In this document: positions 1 to 9,700 of the stretch, piece by piece
Position numbering within the stretch: position 1 is the stretch's first letter
Layout: the number at the start of each line of letters is the position of its first letter
Assembly: GCF_000212355.1 (NCBI RefSeq)
Contig: NC_015496.1
Coordinates: forward strand, 186,001 to 250,000
DNA from: Dokdonia sp. 4H-3-7-5
Lineage (GTDB): Bacteria; Bacteroidota; Bacteroidia; Flavobacteriales; Flavobacteriaceae
Length of the DNA: 64,000 nucleotides
Reading direction: 5' to 3'
Notes under the pieces: generated by a model
Database searches by the model: none
What the model saw: the letters and a program-made list of their open reading frames with translations, nothing else
What the model was told of the DNA's origin: nothing
Program-made: the position numbers and the translations under genes

Positions 1-1
1 C

Positions 2-274
2 TACGATCGCAATATAGATATACTTTATGTTGATGATTCTGATAATAATTACTCTTTAGTTATCAAGAATCTCAAACACTCTTTAGGACTTCCTCTTGCT
101 TATACCATTACTTCTGATAAGGAAATTATAGATATAAAAAGACGTCTATCTAACAAGCTGTCTCAAGATGAGGCATTATCTACTACAAATAATTTTAAAC
201 TATACAAAGGGATGCTCACAGAGCTACTGTATAATCAGCAACTGTTAAGTGATGACCCTATAGTTATCAATTAA
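2..274 (+). CDS. C-terminal end of an unknown protein (cut by the window edge)
   Basis: An open frame runs from the left edge to a TAA at 272-274 and gives the last 90 residues of a protein. It reads YDRNIDILYVDDSDN at the visible start and ends DDPIVIN. The segment is hydrophilic, rich in Asp, Leu and Asn, with no membrane segment or recognisable motif, and I cannot name the family. The stop lies 3 nt before the stop of the convergent TauE/SafE gene, so the two genes meet tail to tail with no room for a terminator. Codon use looks like that of the neighbours, which supports a real gene. Confidence 0.6.
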   Translation, partial: YDRNIDILYVDDSDNNYSLVIKNLKHSLGLPLAYTITSDKEIIDIKRRLSNKLSQDEALSTTNNFKLYKGMLTELLYNQQLLSDDPIVIN

Positions 275-277
275 TAG

Positions 278-646
278 TTATTTACCCCACAGCATTTTAA
301 TAGAAAGGACGAGAAGCACCGCTCCAAAGATTCTTTTAAGCGTTTTTTGATCAAGATTTACAGCTAGTTTTGATCCTAGAAACCCGCCTACCACAAAAAA
401 CACAGCGATAACCGCAGCATATTTCCAGTTTACATAGCCTTCGTTATAGTAATTATAAGCAGCAAGAAATGTTACTGGAACTGCAAGCACAGCAAGACTT
501 GTACCTTGAGCTTCATGTTGATTAAAGTGCAGTAACATAATCATAAGAGGTATCATAATAACACCTCCACCTACTCCCATAATACCACTCAAGACTCCGG
601 CAATAAGACCTATGGCTATAAGCGCTATAATAACTGATGCATTCAT
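278..646 (-). CDS. Half-size TauE/SafE family membrane permease
   Basis: This 122-residue, very hydrophobic protein belongs to the sulfite exporter TauE/SafE family (DUF81). The family signature is visible near the N-terminus (residues about 20-35, GIMGVGGGVIMIP), followed by about three more hydrophobic helices and a short basic C-terminus. Usual family members have 240-270 residues made of two repeated halves. This one is a single half, so it would have to dimerise to form a transporter. The frame is open with no sign of a truncating frameshift. The substrate, probably a small organic or sulfur-containing anion, cannot be told from sequence. Confidence 0.8.
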   Translation of the reverse strand: MNASVIIALIAIGLIAGVLSGIMGVGGGVIMIPLMIMLLHFNQHEAQGTSLAVLAVPVTFLAAYNYYNEGYVNWKYAAVIAVFFVVGGFLGSKLAVNLDQKTLKRIFGAVLLVLSIKMLWGK

Positions 647-700
647 TACATTAAATTTTGATTCAATAAAAATACCATATTAGCGAGTCTTATAAATAAA

Positions 701-736
701 AATAGGCTTCTCATTTTACAAAATGAGAAGCCTATT
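701..736 (-). terminator. Rho-independent terminator after the transglycosylase gene
   Basis: A perfect 17-bp inverted repeat (701-717 and 720-736, AATAGGCTTCTCATTTT and its complement) lies 24 nt after the transglycosylase stop. On the minus strand it is followed by a T-rich stretch. Confidence 0.8.
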
Positions 737-759
737 AAATAATTAACTAGTTATCTGTA

Positions 760-1725
760 TTATCTACCTAGCGTGTATGTACCTTTTTCTGGTATCTCTA
801 TATAATATTTCTTTCTTGAACTATTATTGAGTTTAGTCTCACGCAACCAAGGATTGTGAAGTTTAAGAAGCTTATAGTTAATGTCAAAGCGCTCTGCAAA
901 TTTTACGAAATCTGTCACTGCTGTATCGACCTCCACTTTATAAGTAGGCACCTCTGCATATAAATCCTCTGCTCTAAAGTTGAAACCATACTTCTTTGGA
1001 TTGCTTAAAATCTCCTTAAGTGCAATAATTCTAAATACGTAACGCCCCGTTTCTTCTCCTAAAAGCAAATCGTAGTAATCTTGTACATTTTGTTCTTCAA
1101 AACGACGAGAAACACCGTAATTACCAGCATTATAAGCTGCTGCTGCAGCCGTCCAATTGCCAAACTTCTCCTTAGACTGCTTTAAATATTTACAAGCAGC
1201 ACGTGTAGACTTCTCCACATGATATCTTTCATCCACATTATCATTTACCTCTAGACCGTATTCTCTTCCAGTTTCTTTGAGAATTTGCCAGAAACCAGTG
1301 GCTCTAGCAGGAGAAACTGCTTGTGTTAGTCCGCTTTCAATTACTGCTAGATATTTAAGATCATCTGGCACACCTTCCTCTGCTAGAATCTTTTCTATCG
1401 TTGGAAAATACTTATTTGCTCTTTTAAAAATGAGCAGCGCGTTAGACTGCCAGTAAGTATTAACCAAAAGCTCACGATCCATACGTTCTCTAATGTCAGG
1501 ATTTTCTACAGGAACTGCCTCTCCTGCAAAGTTTAATCCATCTGGCATTGGGATCGCATACACGTTATAGTCATTAAGTAACTTCTTTGATGTCATTTTT
1601 TCATTCTGCACCTCTCCTTTTTCTTCTACCACTTCTTCTTGTGGTGCTTGTGCAGAGTTTATAACTAGGCCTGCAATAGCTACTACTGCAATACCTGCAA
1701 CAACTTTCTTTATCATTATCATCAT
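760..1725 (-). CDS. Lytic transglycosylase, MltD-like SLT domain
   Basis: This 321-residue protein carries a GH23 soluble-lytic-transglycosylase domain that cleaves peptidoglycan glycan strands in the periplasm. An N-terminal hydrophobic stretch (residues about 7-24) is a signal or anchor segment. The SLT motifs are present in order: YLAVIESGL with the catalytic Glu (about residue 130), ATGFWQI, and AAAAAYNAGNYGV. The C-terminal 70 residues resemble the region that links to LysM domains in MltD, but no full LysM repeat is seen. The start could be any of three close Met codons (MMIMIKK). The upstream hydrolase gene ends 5 nt before this start, so the two are cotranscribed. Confidence 0.85.
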   Translation of the reverse strand: MMIMIKKVVAGIAVVAIAGLVINSAQAPQEEVVEEKGEVQNEKMTSKKLLNDYNVYAIPMPDGLNFAGEAVPVENPDIRERMDRELLVNTYWQSNALLIFKRANKYFPTIEKILAEEGVPDDLKYLAVIESGLTQAVSPARATGFWQILKETGREYGLEVNDNVDERYHVEKSTRAACKYLKQSKEKFGNWTAAAAAYNAGNYGVSRRFEEQNVQDYYDLLLGEETGRYVFRIIALKEILSNPKKYGFNFRAEDLYAEVPTYKVEVDTAVTDFVKFAERFDINYKLLKLHNPWLRETKLNNSSRKKYYIEIPEKGTYTLGR

Positions 1726-1730
1726 CTTTT

Positions 1731-2399
1731 CTATTTTAAATCAATGTAATCATTTTCAATCAGTTCGATTAAGTTTTTATTAAACCATTTTGCTCGAGTT
1801 ATCACCATAATGTGAGTCCCTCCTTCTATATTAATACAGTTATCTATATACTTCACTGGGAAGACCTTATCTGCACTTCCGTGTATGTGAATAATTCCTG
1901 GCGGCGCAATTTCTTGATCCCAACAGACCATTTCTTTTACTGCCCAACTCAAGTATCTTCTATCATTCATAGATAGGTACTTTTTATATAGTGCCACTCT
2001 ATTTTTTATGGTCTCGCCAAAGGCATATTTTGCTAGTGTATCTATATCTTCTACTAATCTCGTAGGCAATATGTTGTATAACTTTAGCTTTCGCGAAAGC
2101 TTCATTCTACGTGGTAACTCATGCTTAGTTTTAACACTACTTACAATAATAAGCTTTGCCACTTCGATGTGCTTTGCCATTTCTTGTACGAGTATCCCGC
2201 CAAAACTAACGCCTAGCAATACGACATTGTCATGCTTAATATGAGTTGTCATTCTCAAGGCATAGTCTTGTAGTGACTCATTTACCTCTGGAATGAACCA
2301 TTCTAGCAAATGAATTTGATAAGAATCCTCGGGTAACTTTATATTCTCAAAAATAGAAGGATTGGCCGCCATACCTGGCATTAAATACACGTGCGTCAT
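1731..2399 (-). CDS. Alpha/beta hydrolase
   Basis: This 222-residue protein has the alpha/beta-hydrolase fold signature. The nucleophile elbow is LLGVSFGGILVQ (about residues 81-92), the acid loop is HGSADKVFP, and the catalytic His is likely in GGTHIMV near the C-terminus. There is no signal peptide, so it is cytoplasmic. The substrate is unknown. It is the first gene of a two-gene operon with the MltD-like transglycosylase. A dispersed palindrome lies inside the gene and encodes KLSRKLK, a basic stretch that is not part of the active site. Confidence 0.75.
   Translation of the reverse strand: MTHVYLMPGMAANPSIFENIKLPEDSYQIHLLEWFIPEVNESLQDYALRMTTHIKHDNVVLLGVSFGGILVQEMAKHIEVAKLIIVSSVKTKHELPRRMKLSRKLKLYNILPTRLVEDIDTLAKYAFGETIKNRVALYKKYLSMNDRRYLSWAVKEMVCWDQEIAPPGIIHIHGSADKVFPVKYIDNCINIEGGTHIMVITRAKWFNKNLIELIENDYIDLK
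2086..2101. repeat. Dispersed palindrome, copy 1 (inside the hydrolase gene)
   Basis: Perfect 16-bp palindrome AGCTTTCGCGAAAGCT. It is read by the host gene in the frame that gives Leu-Ser-Arg-Lys. Confidence 0.9.
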
Positions 2400-2456
2400 C
2401 TAACTTATAAGTAAGGGTTTAACATAAGAGAAGCGCTCTATTTCGGGAATTTTTTA

Positions 2457-2464
2457 TACATTTG
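2457..2464 (+). promoter_or_regulatory. Possible -7 box upstream of the GNAT-like gene
   Basis: TACATTTG fits the Bacteroidota -7 consensus TAnnTTTG, but no clear TTG at the -33 position is seen and the leader would be about 130 nt. Confidence 0.35.
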
Positions 2465-2600
2465 CAAGACTTTCTCAAAAAGAAATTATTAAGATTTGAT
2501 TATCTTATTATTTCTTGCCTCTTAGGGGTCAAAATTAAGGAGAGATTTCTAATAACCCCGTTAATAATTTTACAAATACTTTAAATATTTTTCAAAATTT

Positions 2601-2900
2601 ATGGAAGCGACGACAGCAGTTGAATTGACAGATAATGAGTTCCAAAGACAGTTTGAAGCAACATTTGCAGGGAAAATGGCAAAAATGGAATACTCGTTAC
2701 AAGAGCGTAAAATCTTCCTGACAAAAATCTTCATGCCAGAAGGCACAGAGGAGCACATGAATGAATTTATTATAGCAGTATTTAATGAAGTTGCAGAGAG
2801 AGAAATAAGCCTCGTACCTACGAGTCCTGAAATTGCAAAATTCATGCGTTCTAACAGACGTAAATACAAAAAATTACTACCTGTAGGAATTAACATATAG
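2601..2900 (+). CDS. Small GNAT-like protein (YjdJ-type acetyltransferase fold)
   Basis: This 99-residue cytoplasmic protein resembles the short YjdJ-type GCN5-related acetyltransferases. Its layout is a beta-rich N-terminal half (KMAKMEYSLQERKIFLTKIFMP), a central helix (EEHMNEFIIAVFNEVAERE) and a strand ending LVPTSPEIAKFMRSN, the position where family members have a conserved VxPxCPF-like segment. The usual glycine-rich acetyl-CoA loop (Q/RxxGxG/A) is not visible, so catalytic activity is doubtful. The gene stands alone between a promoter-like region and a strong terminator. Confidence 0.55.
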   Translation: MEATTAVELTDNEFQRQFEATFAGKMAKMEYSLQERKIFLTKIFMPEGTEEHMNEFIIAVFNEVAEREISLVPTSPEIAKFMRSNRRKYKKLLPVGINI

Positions 2901-2917
2901 GTGATCTTATTCTATTT

Positions 2918-2944
2918 AAAAACCACTCCATGAGTGGTTTTTTT
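2918..2944 (+). terminator. Terminator after the GNAT-like gene
   Basis: The hairpin CCACTC-cat-GAGTGG, preceded by A4 and followed by T7, lies 17 nt after the stop codon. Confidence 0.85.
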
Positions 2945-3000
2945 ATGCAATATTGCGAGATTACCTTGAAACATATATCCTATAAAATTTTACACTATTT

Positions 3001-3660
3001 ATGATAGAAAAAAATATACCCTACACACATACTAATACATACTCCACCCTTAACGAGCTATCAGAAAAAACTAAGAATGTTTGGTTCGTTTTTCACGGCA
3101 TGGGTTACTTGTCAAGATATTTTATCAATTACTTCAAGGAGCTTCCACCAGAAGAGAATTACATCATAGCCCCACAAGCACCTAGTAAATATTACCAAGA
3201 CAAACGTTTTAAATATGTAGGTGCTAGCTGGCTTACTAAAGAAAACACAGAAACAGAGAAGAACAATGTTTTTAACTACCTTGATGAGCTATGGGATATG
3301 GAACTAGCAACTATCGACAAAAGTGCCGTAAACGTGATCATGATGGGGTATTCTCAAGGTGTATCTATCGTCACCAGATGGATTGCTTCTAGAAAAATAG
3401 ATTGCTCCTATCTTCTGTTACATTCTGGCGCAATACCAGCTGAGTTGAATCCGACGGATTTTGAGCATCTTTCTAACACCACTCCAGTCACATATATTTA
3501 TGGAGATAAAGACGAATATATCACAGAAGCTCGTGTTACAGAACAACATCTCAACGGTTCTGCTCTTTTTGGAAATCGTCTTGAAGTTGTTGTATTTTCT
3601 GGTATTCATGAGGTTCACACAGCATTCTTCCCGAAGATATTAACTGCACTGGAAGAGTAA
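3001..3660 (+). CDS. Serine esterase, phospholipase/carboxylesterase family
   Basis: This 219-residue cytoplasmic alpha/beta hydrolase has the carboxylesterase/phospholipase layout. An oxyanion-hole segment VFHGMGY lies near residues 30-36, the nucleophile elbow is MMGYSQGVS (about residue 117), the acid loop is YGDKDEYI and the His is in SGIHEVH near the C-terminus. The IAPQAPSKYY segment is typical of the family. The substrate is unknown; short acyl esters or lysophospholipids are common in this family. It is a single-gene unit, convergent with the OmpA gene. Confidence 0.8.
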   Translation: MIEKNIPYTHTNTYSTLNELSEKTKNVWFVFHGMGYLSRYFINYFKELPPEENYIIAPQAPSKYYQDKRFKYVGASWLTKENTETEKNNVFNYLDELWDMELATIDKSAVNVIMMGYSQGVSIVTRWIASRKIDCSYLLLHSGAIPAELNPTDFEHLSNTTPVTYIYGDKDEYITEARVTEQHLNGSALFGNRLEVVVFSGIHEVHTAFFPKILTALEE

Positions 3661-3674
3661 ATTAATGGTGTAGG

Positions 3675-3696
3675 TTACGCTTTCGCGAAAGCGTAA
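3675..3696. repeat. Dispersed palindrome, copy 2 (longest form)
   Basis: A perfect 22-bp palindrome: TTAC plus the 14-bp core GCTTTCGCGAAAGC plus GTAA. It sits between two convergent genes, directly beside their shared terminator. Confidence 0.95.
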
Positions 3697-3702
3697 AACA
3701 AA

Positions 3703-3733
3703 AAAATCGGCAACTCATTGAATTGCCGATTTT
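3703..3733. terminator. Bidirectional terminator between convergent genes
   Basis: The stem AAAATCGGCAA/TTGCCGATTTT with a 9-nt loop can end both the esterase transcript and the T9SS operon transcript. Confidence 0.85.
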
Positions 3734-3753
3734 GTTATTTAATGAAATGCTTA

Positions 3754-5778
3754 TTAATAACCAGTGATTTCAAATTCACTACGTCTGTTAAGCTGATGAT
3801 CATCTTCTGTACACTTACCTACAGGACAGTTAATCACAGGCTTTGTATCGCCATATCCTTGATATTGTATTCTTGAAGCATCGATTCCTTTACTAACTAG
3901 GTAGTCAAAGGTACTTTTTGCTCTTTTTTCTGATAGCGGCATATTATATGCGGCTGGACCACGACTATCTGTGTGAGAGCTTATTTTTATTTTAATGCGC
4001 TTGTATTTGGTAAGCTTAGCAGCCAGTCTATCAAGTACAGCTTGCGAATCTTCACGCACCACATGTAAATCAAAATCAAAATAAATAGGAGCTACATCCA
4101 TAAATAGCTTACCTTCCTTCTCCACAACCTGTGGTGCATTTACATCTGTAAGCAACTCAAAACGACTTGGATCTTTCTCTTTAAGGTCTTTAGAAAGATT
4201 TTTCTCTTTCATAAGAGCAAGCTCACTGTCTGTAAATATCCTCTTTACTTTGATTACATAAGGTGCTGTCTGTATACCTCGTATTTGAATATCCATACGT
4301 CCTTCTTCATGATTATCTCCAGAAGCTATAAACGTATAATCGTCTACAGTAAGTGGTACTTGGAAAGGTGCAGCATCCTCTTTACGGTCTGCATAAACTT
4401 CTTTCCCTTGATATCCTAGGATCTTTATTGCCGCATCTGAGATAAGTTCATCAGTATCTGCGTCACGTATTTCAAACTGCGTTTTAAACTCGCGAGTTAT
4501 GATTTCTCCAGTTTGTACAAAGCTATAGATATCGTCATCTGTTCCATTACGATTAGTGGCATACAATCCGTTATTATCAGAATAGTAACTTAGACTAAAA
4601 TCATCATATTTAGAATTAATAGGTGCTCCTAGGTTAATAGGCTCTGTGAACCCTTTTACTGTGAGTGGTGCTACAAAAATATCAAGTAAACCTAAACCTA
4701 AACGTCCATCTGTAGAAAAATATAAATCTCCTGTGTTCGAAACAAATGGAAATTGCTCTCTATGAATAGTATTAATTGTAGGCCCTAAATTTACCGGAGT
4801 ACTATACGTCCCATCTAGCTGTACGGTTACATAGTAGATATCAAACCCGCCAAGACCTCCTTCCATATCTGAGGCAAAGTACAAACGCTTTCCATCTCTA
4901 GTAAGTGTAGGATGCATGTAAGAATAATTTTCATTTACAAATGACAGACGTTCTGCATCTCTCCATATTCCATCAATACGAACACTTTTATAAAGATGAA
5001 CCCTATTAGTTTGTTCTTCATCAAACATCTTCCCGCTATCTCCATTTTTATAAGCACTACGAGATAAGTACATCTCATCGCCTGCTGTGTTAAAACACAG
5101 ATTACCATCATGAAGTGGTGAGTTTACTCCTTGCTTAAGTCTTACAGCTTCACCTGCGAGTTCATTTTTGTCATTTACTCGTACTCCGTAAATATCTAAG
5201 AATGGTCTTTGTGTAGTCTTAAAACGCCTTGCAAATAAGGTTCTAAGTACATCGTCATTTAATCTATCTGATGTAAAGAAAACACTATCTCCTACTCTTA
5301 CGGGTCCAAAGTCGTCTGCTTCTGAGCTTATATTACTCTTGGTAGCGTCAAATTTTGGATTTTTCTTCATTAAATCTTCCAATAATTTAATAGCAGCGAC
5401 TTTATCAAAGTCTTCACCTTTGTTTTTATAATAAATATCAAGGTAGTCAATACCCTGATCAGAATCTAAAGTAGTATTAAGTACGTGAAACATTTTGAAA
5501 TTAAACTCATTATCATATGTTCTATCCTCGTCATTAAATCGCTGTCCTACTAGCTGATTAAGATATATAGAAGCGCTTCTATAATCTTGATCTAAATAGT
5601 AAGCGTCAATAAGTTTCCCTAGTATTTCTTTAGAGTTATTTTTTCTTAAAGCCACTTCATAATACTTTGCAGCACTAGCGTAGTCTCCCTTATTAAAAAA
5701 ACGATCTCCCTTTTGTACTTGCCCAAATGCACCTGCACTTACACAGAGTATAATAAGTAATGTGTATATATTTTTCAT
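3754..5778 (-). CDS. OmpA family protein with PD40 repeats (T9SS adhesin partner)
   Basis: This 674-residue outer-membrane-associated protein has a signal peptide (residues 1-19), N-terminal TPR-like helices (to about 100), WD40-like/PD40 beta-propeller repeats (about 150-430, for example YFASDMEGGLGGFDIYYV and YFSTDGRLGLGLLDIFVA), a middle beta-domain and a C-terminal OmpA peptidoglycan-binding domain (about 560-674). The OmpA motif residues are seen in SSHTDSRGPAAYN and NRRSEFEI. It is the last gene of the adhesin-PorP/SprF-OmpA operon, 1 nt after the PorP/SprF stop. Proteins of this type tie T9SS outer-membrane parts to the cell wall; by analogy with PorE-like proteins it probably anchors the secreted adhesin complex. 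Confidence 0.88.
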   Translation of the reverse strand: MKNIYTLLIILCVSAGAFGQVQKGDRFFNKGDYASAAKYYEVALRKNNSKEILGKLIDAYYLDQDYRSASIYLNQLVGQRFNDEDRTYDNEFNFKMFHVLNTTLDSDQGIDYLDIYYKNKGEDFDKVAAIKLLEDLMKKNPKFDATKSNISSEADDFGPVRVGDSVFFTSDRLNDDVLRTLFARRFKTTQRPFLDIYGVRVNDKNELAGEAVRLKQGVNSPLHDGNLCFNTAGDEMYLSRSAYKNGDSGKMFDEEQTNRVHLYKSVRIDGIWRDAERLSFVNENYSYMHPTLTRDGKRLYFASDMEGGLGGFDIYYVTVQLDGTYSTPVNLGPTINTIHREQFPFVSNTGDLYFSTDGRLGLGLLDIFVAPLTVKGFTEPINLGAPINSKYDDFSLSYYSDNNGLYATNRNGTDDDIYSFVQTGEIITREFKTQFEIRDADTDELISDAAIKILGYQGKEVYADRKEDAAPFQVPLTVDDYTFIASGDNHEEGRMDIQIRGIQTAPYVIKVKRIFTDSELALMKEKNLSKDLKEKDPSRFELLTDVNAPQVVEKEGKLFMDVAPIYFDFDLHVVREDSQAVLDRLAAKLTKYKRIKIKISSHTDSRGPAAYNMPLSEKRAKSTFDYLVSKGIDASRIQYQGYGDTKPVINCPVGKCTEDDHQLNRRSEFEITGY

Positions 5779-5779
5779 C

Positions 5780-6700
5780 TTAGTAAAATCTTGGTGAGAT
5801 GTAACGTTTTTGTACGCCTAGCAAATCAAATGTGTATAATAGTACTACCTCGTGACTTCCATTGTTAAAACGATTAAGATCGCTCACATTAAAGTCATAA
5901 CTGTATCCTATTTTTAAATCATTTGTAATATTAAATCCTGCTAGTGCTGCGATAGCATCTTGATGTCTGTATGAAACACCGAGTTCAAATTTCTCGTCAT
6001 ACAAAGCATTTAGCGAAAGGTCGTAGGTTAATGGTGCCCCGCTTATCCATTTTGCAACAGCAGAAGGCTTTATTTTAAGCACATCACTCACATCATACAC
6101 GTAACCTGCCATTAAATATGCAGTAGGATCCTTCTTATATAGAATAGAGGAATCACCATTGCCTAAATTATTTTCAATTTTGTACGGTATCACGCTTGGC
6201 GAACTTAACCCAATGTAGTAATTATCTTTAAAAAGAAAAGCTCCTACACCAACATCTAGTGAGGTAGTTTCCCCATTTTGAAAAGCTAAATCTCCTCCTA
6301 CATTTTGATCTGTAAAATCAAGACTCTGATTATCTACGCCTAATTTTAATCCAAAAGATAGGTTTGTATTTTCTGCTACATTAATTCTGTAAGCAAAATT
6401 TACATTAAAATTATTTGTAGTGAGTACGTCTCCTATTTGATCATTTACATAGTTTACGCCTATTTCTACTCTCTCGTTAAGGGGAATATTTGCAAAAACA
6501 TTTGCAGTTTTTGGCGCACCATCTAGACCTACCCATTGAGAGCGGTACAAACTACCTACTCTTATAAGTCCTGGTTCATTAATCATATAGGCTGGATTTA
6601 CCACACCTTGATTGTACATATACTGCGTGTACTGTGGTTCTTGTTGAGCAAACGTAGATAAACTACAAAATGCCGCTAGTATGAATATTTTAAATTTCAT
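5780..6700 (-). CDS. Type IX secretion system membrane protein PorP/SprF family
   Basis: This 306-residue protein has a signal peptide (ending near STFAQ, residue 19) and the PorP/SprF opening QEPQYTQYMYNQGVVNPAYM. The rest is alternating hydrophobic beta-strands of an outer-membrane barrel, ending in an aromatic residue (ISPRFY). PorP/SprF proteins are needed for secretion or attachment of their linked T9SS type B substrate. Here the substrate is the 1442-residue protein encoded 15 nt upstream, so this is a dedicated partner rather than the general motility SprF, though that cannot be excluded. Confidence 0.92.
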   Translation of the reverse strand: MKFKIFILAAFCSLSTFAQQEPQYTQYMYNQGVVNPAYMINEPGLIRVGSLYRSQWVGLDGAPKTANVFANIPLNERVEIGVNYVNDQIGDVLTTNNFNVNFAYRINVAENTNLSFGLKLGVDNQSLDFTDQNVGGDLAFQNGETTSLDVGVGAFLFKDNYYIGLSSPSVIPYKIENNLGNGDSSILYKKDPTAYLMAGYVYDVSDVLKIKPSAVAKWISGAPLTYDLSLNALYDEKFELGVSYRHQDAIAALAGFNITNDLKIGYSYDFNVSDLNRFNNGSHEVVLLYTFDLLGVQKRYISPRFY

Positions 6701-6715
6701 CTTGAGGTTGTTTTT

Positions 6716-9700
6716 TTATCTACTTAAGTAAAATGATCCGTCTATTGGTTCTGAGTTTAAATCATTAGGATAGAAGATGTAAAAATATACACCTGTAGGT
6801 AGTTGATCACCTAATCCAGATCCTGTATTAGAACTTCCATCAAAAAGGGGAGTATTTCTATTTCCTCTGTAAACGATAGTTCCGTATCTATTGAAAATTT
6901 GAATATCAAAATTCGGGAAGATATTTGGTAAAGTTCCTAATTCTAAGAAATCATTCTGACCGTCATCATTGTCTGACACTCCATCAGAGATTTGAATCTG
7001 ACATCTTCCGTCGCTTAGTGGTAAAACATCTGCTAGATATGGTACTCTAGGTGATTCACATCCGTTGTCATCTACCGCACTCACATAATAAGTTGTCTCA
7101 TCTACTAATAAAGTAGATAATGGTAATGGATCTCCACCTTCCGCGGAAGCGTACCAAACAAAGTCTTCTACACTAACAACAAGATTCCCTAAGGTAACTC
7201 CATCATTAATACAGATAAATGGCTCATTTAATACTACTGTAGGCGCCATAACCGGTGTAATAGTAAATGTAATAGTTGCATCATTTTGACCACAAGCATC
7301 TGTAAAAACTATGTATAGATATGAGAAAGTACCTTCACCTAAGGCTCCCACATCAATTAATCCATCTACTACAGTTTCTGATGTATCGATATTTATAAAC
7401 TCTCCTGTAAGCTGAGCATCATTAGATAATAATCCAAATAAAGAAGTTGTGTAATCTCCTGCACAAACAAACGTATCTATATCGTCTCCTGCGTTTGAGA
7501 CAGGTACAATACTTACTGATATCGTTGCACTCACCGCATCACATGCTCCGTTTGCTGCAATACTATACACGTAGTCACCGCTCACTGCAGTCATTGGGTC
7601 AATAGAACCATTATTATCTGCTGTAGCATATCCTTCTGGACCAGACCAGCTACCATTACTATCAGGACTTCCTCCTAAAATTGTAAATAAATCAACAATA
7701 GCGCCATCCTCACAAGCCTGAAAAGTACCTCCAGTTCCAGCATTACTACTTTCAAAAACAATAAAAGATAATGTAGCTACATCTCCACAACCATCATCTG
7801 TAGTTGTTGTATACGTAAATTCAAATACTTGCTGCCCATCTACCGCAGGAACTGTAAACGGATTAGATATTACCGCACCAGTAGCTGTGTCTGTCCAAAC
7901 ACCTTGTGCTCCAACGTAAACTGCATCTGTACCGTTAGTTTCTAATAATGAAATTAAATCAAGAGGATTTGTAAAACTATCATCACAAAGCTCCACTCCC
8001 GAAGTGTTTTCACCAGCATAATTAGTTGTAAAAAATGAAACCGTCACCGTAGCAGTCACCGCTTCACATGCACCATTTGCGGCTATCGTATAGACATATG
8101 CGCCTTCTGCATTTACAGATGGGTCAAAGTTAGCTTCATTATCCATAGTGGTGTATCCATTAGGACCAGACCAAGTACCATTAGTATCTGGTGTACCTAC
8201 TAATAATGTAAAGAGATTTATAAAGGTTCCATCTTCACAGGTTTCATAAGCTGCATCTTCTCCAGCATTACCTTGCTCAAAAACTGTAAAAGATAAAGTC
8301 GCTGTATCTTCACAGCCATCATCTGTAGTTGTTGTATACGTATAGTTAAATACTTGCTGCCCATCTACAGCAGGGACAGTAAATGGGTTACTAACTACAT
8401 CGCCGGTGACAGTATCTGTCCAAATTCCTTGTGTTCCAACGTAAATCGTATCTGTACCGCTAGTTTCTAGTAATGAAATTAGATCAATAGGATTTGTAAA
8501 ACTATTGTCACAAAGCTCCACTCCCGTAGTATCTTCGCCAGCATAATTAGTTGCAAAGAATGAAACCGTCACCATAGCAGTTACCGCTTCACAAGCACCA
8601 TTTGCGGCTATAGTGTAAACATAAGCGCCTTCTGCATTTACAGATGGGTCAAAGTTAGCTTCATTATCCGTAGTGGTATATCCATTAGGGCCAGACCAAG
8701 TTCCATTTATATCTGGTGTACCTCCTAATAATGTAAAGAGATTTATAGTGGTTCCATCTTCACAAGTTTCATAAGCTGCATCTATACCAGCATCACCTTG
8801 CTCAAAAACTGTAAAAGATAAAGTCGCTGTATCTTCACAACCACCACCTCCAGTAGTATAAATAAACTCAAAAGTTTGAGAATCTGTAATTGATGGTATT
8901 GTAAATGGATTTACTATAACCGCTCCAGAGCTATCAGTCCAATCACCATTAGTATCTATAGTATCTGTGCCGTTATCTTCTAGAAGTGAAATTAAATCTA
9001 CAGTTGTCGTTGTATTACATAACTCAACATCCGTAGTATCTTCCCCTGCATATATTGCATCTCCTAAAGTCACATCTACCGTTGCAGACGCTTCTTCACA
9101 GGTTCCGTTTGCCGGAACGGTATAGATATACTCTCCTTCTACACTTGTTCCTGGTGTAAACAAAGCAACATTATCTGTAGTTGTAAAACCATCAGGGCCA
9201 GACCAAGTACCGTTAGTATCTGGAGTTCCCCCTAAGAGAGTAAAAAGGTCAACCTCAGCTGCATCACTACAAACTGCGAGCGGTCCACTTTCTCCTGGAT
9301 CGTATTGCTCATATACAGTAAAGCTTAGTGTAGCACTGTCTTCACATCCGTTTTCTGTTACCGTATTATATTCAAAGTTGAATAATTGAGAGTCTGTAAT
9401 AGTAGGTATTTCAAAATTATTATCAACTACGTCTCCATTTGCAGTATTAGTCCATACTCCGTTTGCACCTACATAAATAGGAGCTTCATCAGTATTTACT
9501 TCTAATAAGTCCGTAAGTACTAGAGGACTCTCTGTTTCACAAACCTCAAGATCCGCAGTGTCTTCTCCTGCGTAGTTTGCTGGGTTAACTATTAAGGTAA
9601 CTAGTGTAGATTGAGATTCACACGGCTGATCTCCAGACACGACTACTTCGCAGCCATCTGGACCTATATATGTTTGCGTGATACCTGGACCACAATGGTA

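Noticed and set aside
2570-2896. 108-codon open frame opposite the small GNAT-like gene
   Set aside because: The plus-strand protein fits a family and has a terminator in the right place; the minus-strand frame has neither.
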